Of a DNA stretch of 64,000 nt, positions 7,591-14,816 are shown piece after piece. Under the pieces are notes generated by a model that worked only from the letters and a program-made list of their open reading frames with translations, made no database searches and had not been told where the DNA came from. Made by a program: the position numbers and the translations under genes. The number at the start of each line of letters is the position of its first letter. The first letter of the stretch is position 1. Source of the DNA: Halorubrum sp. DM2 (GTDB lineage: Archaea; Halobacteriota; Halobacteria; Halobacteriales; Haloferacaceae); NCBI RefSeq assembly GCF_901686465.1, contig NZ_LR594487.1, positions 2,865,773-2,929,772 on the forward strand, written 5' to 3'.

Positions 7591-8742
7591 CTACGAACGC
7601 CGCAGTTCGTCGAACGCGTCGCCCGCGAGCCCCGGCCCGGACGGGACCGGCATCCGCCCGTCTGCGACGGGGCAGGGGTCGGGCGCTAAGTCCTCGTCGA
7701 GCAGCGATCCGGTCGCGAGTCCGCAGGGCGACACGTCGGGGATCGCGGCCGCGACGTGGACGGCGGCGGTCCGCGCAACCACCGCGTCGATCGTGGTGGT
7801 GACGACCGGCTCGACCCCGGCCGACCGCGCCCGGAGCGCGGCCGCGAGCGCCCGGTCCGGCCCGCCGAGCGCCATCGGCTTGAGGACCGCCACGTCGGCG
7901 GCGTCGGCCTCCAGAACGGCGTCGACCCCGTGAGCCGCGACCGACTCGTCGACCGCGATCGGGACCCTCGAACTCGGATCATCCTCGCGAAGCGCTGCCA
8001 GCCCTTCGAGGTCGTCCGCCGGGAGCGGCTGCTCAACGTACGCGAGGTCGAACGCGGCCAGCGCGTCGAGCGCGCGGCGCGCCGTCGTTCGGTCCCACGC
8101 TCCGTTCGCGTCGACACGGAGCGCGACGCCGTTGCCGACCGCCTCGCGGACGGCGCGGACGCGCTCGACGTCGGCGTCGACGCTACGGACGCCGACCTTC
8201 AGTTTGAGACAGTCGAACCCCTCCTCGACCGCCCGCCTCGCCTCGCCAGCGGTCTCGGTCGGGTCGCCGTCGCCCACGGTCGCGTTCACCGGGACGGCGT
8301 CGGCGGGCGTCGCGTCGAGGTCGGCCTCGGCCGCGAGCCGGTCCGCGAGTCGGTCTCCCGAGCCGCGGGCCGCGGCGTCGGCGAGCGCGAGGGAGACGCC
8401 GTGTCGGGCGGCCGGCGTCGCCTCGGCGTCGAGGGCGTCGACGCGCTCGTGGGCGAGGGCGTCAAGAGAGTCGCCCGCTGCCCCGTCGCCGTCGGAGTCC
8501 GACAGCCGGTTCAGCGCCGCCGCACACGTCTCGCGCGACTCGGTCCAGCCCGGGAGCGGGGTCGCTTCACCGACGCCGACCGCGGTCGCCTCGTCGCGCT
8601 CGCGTTCGACCGCGACCACGAATCCGTCTCGGCTGCGGATATCGCCGTGAGCGGTGCCGAGCGGGCGGGTCAGGTTAAGTTCGAACGGGCGGTGCCGGAC
8701 CGTGAGAGACGCGTTCCCGCGGCGGGGTCGGTCGTCGGTCAC
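7591..8742 (-). CDS. menC: o-Succinylbenzoate synthase
   Basis: 383 residues, enolase superfamily. It dehydrates SHCHC to o-succinylbenzoate in menaquinone synthesis. Visible: the KxK acid/base motif in CLKLKVG, metal-binding Asp in RVDANGAWD, Glu in YVEQPLP and Asp in AVDES, and the second catalytic Lys in VLKPMALGG. The start is the GTG at 8742, which overlaps the menA stop codon by four bases (GTGA). The open frame runs further upstream, but that part is an antisense-like shadow of menA. A promiscuous N-acylamino-acid racemase is the usual confusion in this family; the menA neighbour argues for MenC. Confidence 0.93.
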   Translation of the reverse strand: MTDDRPRRGNASLTVRHRPFELNLTRPLGTAHGDIRSRDGFVVAVERERDEATAVGVGEATPLPGWTESRETCAAALNRLSDSDGDGAAGDSLDALAHERVDALDAEATPAARHGVSLALADAAARGSGDRLADRLAAEADLDATPADAVPVNATVGDGDPTETAGEARRAVEEGFDCLKLKVGVRSVDADVERVRAVREAVGNGVALRVDANGAWDRTTARRALDALAAFDLAYVEQPLPADDLEGLAALREDDPSSRVPIAVDESVAAHGVDAVLEADAADVAVLKPMALGGPDRALAAALRARSAGVEPVVTTTIDAVVARTAAVHVAAAIPDVSPCGLATGSLLDEDLAPDPCPVADGRMPVPSGPGLAGDAFDELRRS

Positions 8743-9668
8743 ACCGCCAGCCCGACCGCGAACGCGACGGCGTACGCCGCGAGCAGTTTGCCGGTCGATT
8801 CGAGCGCGGGGTTGAGCGCCTCGCCGCTGGTCTCGGTCAGCACCGTCCGCGCGACGGCCGCCGCCAGCGGCAGGGTGGCGAGCGGGAGCAGCGGTGCGAG
8901 CCCGTCGCCGCGCGCGACGAACCAGAGCGGGGCGACGTACGCCAGCGCGAGCATCGCGAGGTACTCCGCGCGGGCGAACTGGTAGCCGAACCGGACGGCG
9001 AGCGTGCGCTTGCCGGTCGAGGCGTCCTCTTCGCGGTCGCGGAGGTTGTTGACGACGAGGATGTTCGTCGAGAGCGCGGCGATCGGGAGGCTGGCGACGA
9101 CCGCCGCGACCGCGACCGTCCCGTCCGGGATCCCGACGGGGAACGGCGCGGAGAGGAGCGCGGCGGCCTGGACGTAGTAGGTCCCGGTCACCGCGATCAC
9201 GCCGAAGAAGACGAACACGAAGAGGTCGCCGAGCCCGTGGTATCCCAGCGGGTAGGGGCCACCGGTGTAGGCGATCCCGGCCGCGACGGAGGCGAGTCCG
9301 ATCACGACGATCGGGACGCCGCCGACGGCGACGAGGTAGGTGCCGACGCCGATCGCGGCCGCGAAGGTGAGCCACATCGCGCGTTTCACCTCGGCCGGCT
9401 CGATGAGGCCGCTGGCGACCACGCGGGTGAACCCCTCGCGGTCGTCGGTGTCGGCCCCTTGGATCGCGTCGTAGTAGTCGTTCGCGAAGTTCGTGCCGAC
9501 CTGGATCAGCGCCGCGCCGACGAGCGCCGCGAGGGCGGGAAGCGGGGCGAACACCCCGGCGTCGAGCGCCAACCCGACGCCGACGATCACCGGCGCGGCC
9601 GCGGCCGGGAGCGTCTGGGGACGGGCGGCGATCACCCACGCCCGACGGCGGGTCACCTCGGTACTCAT
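8739..9668 (-). CDS. menA: 1,4-Dihydroxy-2-naphthoate polyprenyltransferase
   Basis: 309-residue membrane prenyltransferase that attaches the isoprenoid tail to dihydroxynaphthoate, giving demethylmenaquinone. It carries the UbiA-type Asp-rich motif NDYYDAIQGADTDDREG (about 71-87) and a second one near DREEDASTGKRTL (about 198-210), with about eight hydrophobic helices. Haloarchaea use menaquinones in respiration. The ATG at 9668 is preferred over the one at 9707 because a GGTTAAGG element lies about 29 bases upstream. It is first in a two-gene operon with menC. Confidence 0.94.
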   Translation of the reverse strand: MSTEVTRRRAWVIAARPQTLPAAAAPVIVGVGLALDAGVFAPLPALAALVGAALIQVGTNFANDYYDAIQGADTDDREGFTRVVASGLIEPAEVKRAMWLTFAAAIGVGTYLVAVGGVPIVVIGLASVAAGIAYTGGPYPLGYHGLGDLFVFVFFGVIAVTGTYYVQAAALLSAPFPVGIPDGTVAVAAVVASLPIAALSTNILVVNNLRDREEDASTGKRTLAVRFGYQFARAEYLAMLALAYVAPLWFVARGDGLAPLLPLATLPLAAAVARTVLTETSGEALNPALESTGKLLAAYAVAFAVGLAV

Positions 9669-9790
9669 TGCCTCCGATTGGTGCGTGTCGTCCCTTAACC
9701 TTGCCATCGCGGACCGAAGCAGATCGCTGCGGGGCGACCGAGAGTGTCATGGACCGACAGGTTCGACATTACGGAGTCCGTATCGATAGT

Positions 9791-10069
9791 ATGACCGACA
9801 CGGAGTCCGCGTCGGCGAACGGCGTCGCGGCGCGGTACGAGGAGACCGACGACGAGCGCCGGCTCACCTTCTCGCGGGACGGCCGCGAGGCGACCGTCGC
9901 GCAGAACGTCGAGGGGTACGCCATGCTGAAGGTCCGTCCCGGTCCCGACGGCGACGAACTGGAGCGGTACTACGGGTTCGACATGGCGCTCGACCACGCC
10001 GCGGAGCTGCTCGGAGTCGCCGTTCCGGACCTTCCGGTGCCGGACGCGGCCGCCGACATGGGAATGTAG
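9791..10069 (+). CDS. Small conserved haloarchaeal protein (DUF7111-like)
   Basis: 92 residues. AQNVEGYAMLKVRPGPDGD and ERYYGFDMALDHAAELLG are recognisable haloarchaeal signatures, and it ends in ADMGM. It is soluble and acidic with no catalytic motif. The start is the ATG at 9791; an open frame continues upstream, but those residues are arginine-rich and unlike the rest. Divergent from menA. Function unknown. Confidence 0.75.
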   Translation: MTDTESASANGVAARYEETDDERRLTFSRDGREATVAQNVEGYAMLKVRPGPDGDELERYYGFDMALDHAAELLGVAVPDLPVPDAAADMGM

Positions 10070-10215
10070 CCGCGCCGCCCACGCCTCGACGCCGACTAAC
10101 CAGCAACATAGTCCGCTATTCGGAACGCGAGCCGAACGGCTTCGTCACCGTCTCGAACGAGGTCCCGGACGCGTGTTCAACGGGTAGGGGGCGTGACGCG
10201 ACGGACGAACCCCGT

Positions 10216-10299
10216 GTGAATATCTTTCACTACTGAAAATAAATAACTATAGAGCATCATAGTCGCGGCTGAATATTCTCAATAGCCATATCTGTTTAT
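10216..10299 (+). promoter_or_regulatory. AT-rich promoter region of the ABC importer operon
   Basis: The sharpest AT-rich patch in the first 13 kb. It contains an inverted repeat GTGAA-TATCT-TTCAC at 10216-10230, the palindrome GAATATTC at 10271-10278 and a TTTATG box at 10295-10300, about 26 bases before the ATG at 10323. This looks like a regulated leaderless promoter. No regulator gene is adjacent. Confidence 0.55.
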
Positions 10300-10322
10300 G
10301 AGTGGGACCGGTGAAGGCGTGT

Positions 10323-11300
10323 ATGGAGCGAAGACAGTTCCTGCGCGGCACCGGCGCGGCGATCGGCGGTTCGCTGCTCGCCGGCTGCGCGGGGAACGGT
10401 GGCGGATCGGGGACGGTGACGGTCGACTACGCGTACTACAACCCGGTCAGCCTCGTGTTGCGCGAGAAGGGCTGGCTCGAAGAGGCGTTCGCTGACGCCG
10501 GCACCGACGTCGAGTGGGTGTTGAGCCTCGGGAGCAATCAGGCGAACGAGTACGCGCAGAGCGGCGAGGCCGACGTCTCCTCGACCGCGGGGATCGCGGC
10601 GCTGATGGCCCGCACGAACGGCGTCCCGATCACGACGCCGTACGTCTACTCGGAGCCGGAGTGGACCGCGCTCGTCACCTTCGAGGAGACCGGCATCGGA
10701 TCGGTCGAGGACCTCGAAGGGAGCCGCGTCGCCGCCACCCGCGGCACCGACCCGTACTTCTTCCTGCTTCAGGCGCTCGACGACGCCGGACTGAGCGAGG
10801 AGGACGTCGAGGTCGTCAACCTCCAGCACCCGGAGGGGCAGTCCGCCCTGGTCCGCGGCGAAGTCGACGCGTGGGCGGGTCTCGACCCCCACATGGCGGA
10901 GCTGGAGCTCGAACACGACGGCGCGGAGCTGTTCTTCCGCGAGCCGCGGTACAACACCTACGGCTTCCTCAACTTCCTCGACGGCTTCCTCGCCGACCGC
11001 CCCGAGGACGCACGCCGGGTGATCGAGACGTACGAGCGCGGCCGCGAGTGGGCGATCGAGAACCCCGAGGAGACGGCGGGGATCCTCGCGGACGCCTCGG
11101 AGATGTCGGAGCCGGTCGCAGAGCGCGTGTTCACGCAGCGGAACGACCTCTCGCGGCCGATTCCGGGCGACCCGCACCGCGAACTGCTCACGAACCTCTT
11201 GCCGATACTCGAACGCGAGGGGCTCGTGACCGAGGACGCCGACCCGGCCGGGCACGTCGACGAGCTGATCGACGCCGAGTTCGCGAGCGAGGTCGTCTGA
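10323..11300 (+). CDS. ABC transporter substrate-binding lipoprotein (SsuA/TauA/NMT1 type)
   Basis: 325 residues. Twin-arginine signal RRQFLRGTGAAIGG with lipobox LAGC, then a periplasmic-binding-protein type 2 fold. The pattern (YYNPVSLVLREKGWLEEAF; TRGTDPYFFLLQALDDAGL; VNLQHPEGQSALVRGEVDAW) is that of SsuA/TauA/ThiY-like proteins, which bind sulfonates, taurine or pyrimidine precursors. The start ATG sits about 26 bases after a TATA element. It is followed one base later by the permease and then the ATPase. No desulfonation or thiamine gene adjoins, so the substrate remains open. Confidence 0.88.
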   Translation: MERRQFLRGTGAAIGGSLLAGCAGNGGGSGTVTVDYAYYNPVSLVLREKGWLEEAFADAGTDVEWVLSLGSNQANEYAQSGEADVSSTAGIAALMARTNGVPITTPYVYSEPEWTALVTFEETGIGSVEDLEGSRVAATRGTDPYFFLLQALDDAGLSEEDVEVVNLQHPEGQSALVRGEVDAWAGLDPHMAELELEHDGAELFFREPRYNTYGFLNFLDGFLADRPEDARRVIETYERGREWAIENPEETAGILADASEMSEPVAERVFTQRNDLSRPIPGDPHRELLTNLLPILEREGLVTEDADPAGHVDELIDAEFASEVV

Positions 11301-11301
11301 G

Positions 11302-12102
11302 ATGGCCACCGACGCCCGAACCGAGCCGCGAACGATCGGTCCGGTCGCGGTCCCCTCGGCGGACCGGTTCCGCCCGCTGCTCGGGCTCGTCGTCCCGGCG
11401 GCGCTCGTCGTCGGCTGGCACGTCGTCGTGGCGACCGGCGTCATCGCGGCCTACCAGCTTCCGACCCCGCTGCGCGTCGCCGAGACGCTGTACGGGATGG
11501 CCGCCTCGGGCGAGCTGTTGGGTCACGTCGCGATCACGGTCCAGCGCGTCTTCCTCGGCGCGGGCCTCGGGATCGCCGTCGGGACCGTCTTCGGAACGGC
11601 CACGGGGCTCTCGCGGACGGCCAGCGACCTGCTCGACCCGCTCTTACAGAGCCTGAAGAACATCCCGTCGCTGGCGTGGGTGCCGCTGTTCCTGCTGTGG
11701 TTCGGCATCGGAGAGAGCGCGAAGGTGCTACTGATCGCGGTCGGCGCGTTCTTCCCCGTGTACCTCAACCTCTCGACGGGCATCGCGGCGGTCGACGAGG
11801 AGCTGCTGGAGGTCGCGGAGGTGTACGACCTCGGCCGCGTCGAGTCGCTGCGCCGGGTCGTGTTCCCGGCGGCGCTCCCGAGCCTGCTCGTCGGGATCCG
11901 CGGCGGCGTCGGGCTGGCGTGGATGTTCGTCGTCGCCGCCGAACTGATCGCGGCGAGCCAGGGGATCGGGTTCCTGCTGAGCGACGGGCGGACCCTCGCG
12001 CGGCCCGACATCATCGTCGGCTCGATCCTGCTCTTCGCGTTCCTCGGCAACTGCTCCGACGTCGCGGTGAAGGAGGTGAGAGACCGTGTCGTCGGGCGCT
12101 GA
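11302..12102 (+). CDS. ABC transporter permease (SsuC/TauC type)
   Basis: 266 residues with about six membrane helices. The binding-protein-dependent permease EAA loop is visible as EVAEVYDLGRVESLRRVVFP (about 170-190), followed by ALPSLLVGIRGGVGLAWMFVVAAELIA, typical of the SsuC/TauC/ThiX subfamily. It starts two bases after the binding-protein stop and overlaps the ATPase gene by 17 bases, so the three are translated together. It forms the membrane channel of the importer. Confidence 0.92.
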   Translation: MATDARTEPRTIGPVAVPSADRFRPLLGLVVPAALVVGWHVVVATGVIAAYQLPTPLRVAETLYGMAASGELLGHVAITVQRVFLGAGLGIAVGTVFGTATGLSRTASDLLDPLLQSLKNIPSLAWVPLFLLWFGIGESAKVLLIAVGAFFPVYLNLSTGIAAVDEELLEVAEVYDLGRVESLRRVVFPAALPSLLVGIRGGVGLAWMFVVAAELIAASQGIGFLLSDGRTLARPDIIVGSILLFAFLGNCSDVAVKEVRDRVVGR

Positions 12103-12892
12103 TCCCGACGCCGCGTCGTCGGCCGCTGACGCCGACGCCGCGTCGCCGACCGCGGACCCAGTCCTCGCGGTCGACGGCCTCCGGAAGCGGTACGACGACA
12201 CGGTCGCGCTCGACGGCGTCGACCTCGCGGTCGCGGACGGCGAGTTTGTCGCGGTCGTCGGCCCCTCCGGCTGCGGGAAGTCGACGCTGCTCCGCGTGCT
12301 CTCCGGCCTCGAACCGGAGTTCGCCGGGAGCGTCGCGGTCGACGGCACCGACGTCCGCGACGGCGGCAGCGACGACGTCGGGATGGTGTTCCAGCAGCCG
12401 CGGCTGCTCGACTGGGCCGACGTGCGCGAGAACGTCGCGGTCGGGCTCCCGGCCGACGTCGACCCCGACTCGCCGGCCGCCCGCGAGCGCGTCGACGAAC
12501 TGATCGAGACCGTCGGACTCGACGGGTTCGCCGAGAGCCACCCGGACGAGCTCTCCGGGGGGATGGCCCAGCGCGTGTCGCTCGCGCGGGGGCTGGCGTA
12601 CGACCCCTCCGTGCTGCTGCTCGACGAGCCGTTCTCGGCGCTCGACCGGCTGACGAAGGCGGACCAGCAGGACCACCTGCTCGACGTGTGGGAAGAGCGG
12701 GGGACGACCGTGGCCCTCGTCACCCACGACGTCGAGGAGGCGGTGTACCTCGCGGACCGCGTCGTCGTCCTCGGCGGCCAACCCGGAACGGTCGAGGCCG
12801 TCGTCGACGTCGACATCGACCGCCCCCGCGAGCGGGCGGACCCCGACCTCGTCGCCCTCCGGCGCGACGTGACGGACGCGCTCGGGCGGTAG
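12086..12892 (+). CDS. ABC transporter ATP-binding protein (SsuB/TauB type)
   Basis: 268 residues from a GTG start. Walker A GPSGCGKST (about 63), a Q-loop in GMVFQQPRLLDW, signature LSGGMAQR (the usual Gln-Gln replaced by Met-Ala), Walker B LLLDEPFSALD, and switch His in THDVEEAVYLADR. The first 25 residues are an Ala/Asp-rich tail. It drives import through the preceding permease. A later GTG/ATG could serve as start, but the 17-base overlap with the permease suits coupled translation. Confidence 0.93.
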   Translation: MSSGADPDAASSAADADAASPTADPVLAVDGLRKRYDDTVALDGVDLAVADGEFVAVVGPSGCGKSTLLRVLSGLEPEFAGSVAVDGTDVRDGGSDDVGMVFQQPRLLDWADVRENVAVGLPADVDPDSPAARERVDELIETVGLDGFAESHPDELSGGMAQRVSLARGLAYDPSVLLLDEPFSALDRLTKADQQDHLLDVWEERGTTVALVTHDVEEAVYLADRVVVLGGQPGTVEAVVDVDIDRPRERADPDLVALRRDVTDALGR

Positions 12893-12924
12893 CGGCGCTT
12901 CCGCCCCGCCGACTCGGTCACCTT

Positions 12925-12947
12925 CGGGAGTCGGAATCAGACTCCCG
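12925..12947 (+). terminator. Hairpin downstream of the ABC operon
   Basis: CGGGAGTC (12925-12932) pairs perfectly with GACTCCCG (12940-12947) around the loop GGAATCA. It begins 33 bases after the ATPase stop codon. There is no T-run after it, so it may stabilise the 3' end or mark a processing point rather than act as an intrinsic terminator. Confidence 0.4.
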
Positions 12948-13192
12948 TGCGGTCCGGGATCCATCGCCGTGCGGGTCGCTGGCTCGCCGCGCGCGAACCG
13001 CGGGTCGCCCGCAGACCGAACGAAACGAACGTCGATCTCCCTTATCAACTCGCTTCCGAATCGGAATACGCTCGTCGTCCCCGGTGTGTGTATTACCTCC
13101 TTAAGGTGTATTGACACCACCGCAGTCATGCGATCTCTCGCTCGCGGTTCGTCTCGCTCTCGACTGCCGGTCGACTCCGATTTTGCGATCGT

Positions 13193-13207
13193 CCAAACCG
13201 TTAAGTA
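13193..13207 (+). promoter_or_regulatory. leuA promoter (BRE and TATA)
   Basis: CCAAACCG (BRE-like) followed by TTAAGTA at 13201-13207, centred about 27 bases before the ATG at 13231. The spacing predicts a leaderless transcript beginning at or near that ATG and supports 13231 as the original start of leuA despite the frame problem just after it. Confidence 0.6.
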
Positions 13208-13230
13208 CTCGACCGTCTTGTCGTGAAGCG

Positions 13231-14452
13231 ATGACAGACATCACGGAGGCTTCGTCGGACACCCCGGCGGATCGAGTTCTTCCAGGGCACGATAGCTTCT
13301 AACGTCGAAATCGGTCCTGTCAGGATCTTCGACACGACCCTGCGAGACGGAGAACAGTCACCACGTACTTCGTTCAGCTACGACGAGAAACGCCGCATAG
13401 CGGCGACGCTGGACGACATGAACACCCACGTCATCGAGGCGGGGTTCCCGGTCAACTCGGATGCGGAGTTCGAGGCCGTCAGCGACATCGCCGCCGCGAC
13501 GGACACCACCGTCTGCGGGCTGGCCCGCGTCGTCGACGGCGACATCGAGGCCGCCATCGACTCCGGCGTCGAAATGGTCCACGTGTTCGTCTCCACCAGC
13601 GACGTTCAGCTGGAGGATTCGATGCACGCGACCCGCGAGGAGGCGAAAGGGCGCGCGGTCGACGCCGTCGAGCAGGTCAAAGACGCCGGCGTCGAGTGTA
13701 TGTTCTCGCCGATGGACGCGACCCGGACGGACCCGGACTACCTGATCGACATCGTCGAGGCGGTCAGCGACGCGGGCACCGACTGGATCAACATTCCCGA
13801 CACCTGCGGCGTCGGGATGCCGACCAGCTTCGGGCAGACCGTGGAGGCCGTCGTCGAGGCGACAGACGCCCGCGTCGACGTCCACACCCACGACGACTTC
13901 GGGATGGCCGCGGCCAACGCCGTCATGGGCTTCGAGAACGGCGCGGAGCAGGCGCAGGTGTCGGTCAACGGGATCGGCGAGCGCGCCGGCAACGCCGCCT
14001 ACGAGGAGGTCGTGATGGCCGTCGAGTCGGTGTACGGCGTCGACACCGGCATCGACACGACCCAGATCACCAAGCTGGCACGGATCGTCGAGGAGGCCTC
14101 GGACATCCCGGTGCCGGCGAACAAGCCCGTCACCGGACGGAACGCGTTCGCCCACGAGTCGGGCATCCACGCCGCCGGCGTCATCGAGAACAGCGACACG
14201 TTCGAGACCGGCGTGATGACCCCGGAGATGGTCGGGGCCGAACGCGAGTTCGTGCTGGGCAAACACACCGGCACCCACAGCGTGCGCAAGCACCTGGTGG
14301 AGGCCGGCTTCGACCCGACGGACGGCGAGGTCCGGAAGATTACGAAGCGGGTCAAGGAGTACGGTGCCGGCAAGCGGCGGGTGACGGCCGGCGACGTCGA
14401 GCGGTTCGCCGAGGAGGCGGACGTGACGCGCGAGGAGGAGGTCCGGGTCTGA
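13231..14452 (+). pseudogene. leuA: 2-Isopropylmalate / citramalate synthase with an apparent frameshift near the start
   Basis: First enzyme of the leucine branch: acetyl-CoA condenses with 2-oxoisovalerate (or pyruvate in the citramalate version). Reading from the promoter-proximal ATG gives MTDITEASSDTPADRV and then a stop at 13302. The next frame, open from 13235, gives EFFQGTIASN, then RIFDTTLRDGEQ (catalytic Arg and metal-binding Asp), the HTHDD metal-binding motif near 13885 and an intact barrel to the TGA at 14452. That second frame has no ATG, GTG or TTG before 13418, which lies past the active-site motif. So a shift between about 13270 and 13280 is needed to make a working enzyme. 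The protein ends without the C-terminal leucine-binding regulatory domain, as in other short archaeal versions. It heads the branched-chain cluster. Sequencing error, real mutation and recoding are all possible. Confidence 0.85.
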
Positions 14453-14533
14453 TGGCCGCCTCCTCGACCGGAGCGCCCTCCGAGCGACCGCGAGGGCAGT
14501 CGCCTACGGGGTCGGTTCGCGCTCCCCGACAGG

Positions 14534-14541
14534 AATTTATA
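14534..14541 (+). promoter_or_regulatory. Promoter for the ilvB leader transcript
   Basis: AATTTATA followed by CCCC, the best TATA match in the gap. Its centre is about 28-29 bases before the ATG at 14567, the spacing expected when transcription starts at that ATG. It would give ilvBNC-leuCDB a promoter separate from that of leuA, with a 5' leader of about 250 bases. Confidence 0.6.
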
Positions 14542-14566
14542 CCCCGGCCGCGTTGCTCCGAGCGAG

Positions 14567-14641
14567 ATGCGACGGCACACCACGGTCGCGGAGCGAGCGG
14601 ACGTTCCCGCAGCCGTCGCGCCGATCATCGTAGGGGTCTGA
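14567..14641 (+). CDS. Putative 24-residue leader peptide upstream of ilvB
   Basis: Reads MRRHTTVAERADVPAAVAPI then IVGV and a TGA. The last 12 residues hold five branched-chain residues (three Val, two Ile), two of the end products of the pathway downstream. The ATG sits where a leaderless transcript from the 14534-14541 box would begin. The stop codon falls inside a hairpin (14630-14649). It is too short for reliable gene calling, and the Val/Ile content could arise by chance in GC-rich DNA. What is seen is the ORF, its promoter spacing and the hairpin; a role in attenuation is inference. Confidence 0.35.
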   Translation: MRRHTTVAERADVPAAVAPIIVGV

Positions 14642-14649
14642 CCCCCTAC
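14630..14649 (+). promoter_or_regulatory. Hairpin overlapping the leader-peptide stop codon
   Basis: GTAGGGG (14630-14636) pairs with CCCCTAC (14643-14649) around TCTGAC. The inner bases GGGGTC-T-GACCCC also form a 13-base dyad (14633-14645), so the site could instead be a protein operator on DNA. A ribosome stopped at the TGA (14639-14641), or stalled on the preceding Ile-Val codons, would keep the stem from forming. Confidence 0.5.
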
Positions 14650-14816
14650 ACCATCCCTTCCTCACCGACGCGACGCACCGCCGAACGCCGGCGGCCGGGC
14701 CGTTTCCGACGCACGCAGCCGCGCTCCCGACAGACGCGGCGTGACCCCGTCCGTCCCGCGTTCGCAGCGACCGACGCGACAACCCGCCAGATGCCACACC
14801 GAACACCACCACGACA

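Larger units (their letters stand above)
12893..13230. other. Intergenic stretch between the ABC operon and leuA
   Basis: No gene supported here. It holds a terminator-like hairpin at 12925-12947, the palindrome CCTTAAGG at 13099-13106 beside a GGTGT...ACACC repeat (13105-13118), and the leuA promoter near 13193-13207. The CCTTAAGG element may be part of a second, upstream promoter. Open frames across the stretch are arginine-rich and look like noise. Confidence 0.5.
14453..14816 (+). other. leuA-ilvB intergenic/leader region
   Basis: 364 bases that separate leuA from the rest of a tightly overlapping cluster. It contains a strong TATA element (14534-14541), a possible leaderless 24-codon ORF (14567-14641), a hairpin over its stop (14630-14649), a second hairpin CCGCCG/CGGCGG at 14678-14694, and then about 120 bases with no recognisable element up to the ilvB ATG. 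A longer ORF, 14452-14820, overlaps both the leuA stop and the ilvB start but is arginine/proline-rich and crosses the TATA box; I do not call it a gene. Confidence 0.55.

Noticed and set aside
7591-9750. Continuous 719-codon minus-strand frame over menC and menA
   Set aside because: Only the last 383 codons match MenC; the first part is arginine/glycine-rich and lies in another frame of menA. A GTGA overlap gives a clean menC start.
12011-13129. 372-codon minus-strand frame over the ABC ATPase
   Set aside because: Antisense to a gene with perfect ABC motifs; composition is that of a reverse-complement frame.
14537-14812. 91-codon minus-strand ORF in the leuA-ilvB gap
   Set aside because: Composition is arginine/glycine-rich, no promoter is seen, and it is antisense to the leader region.
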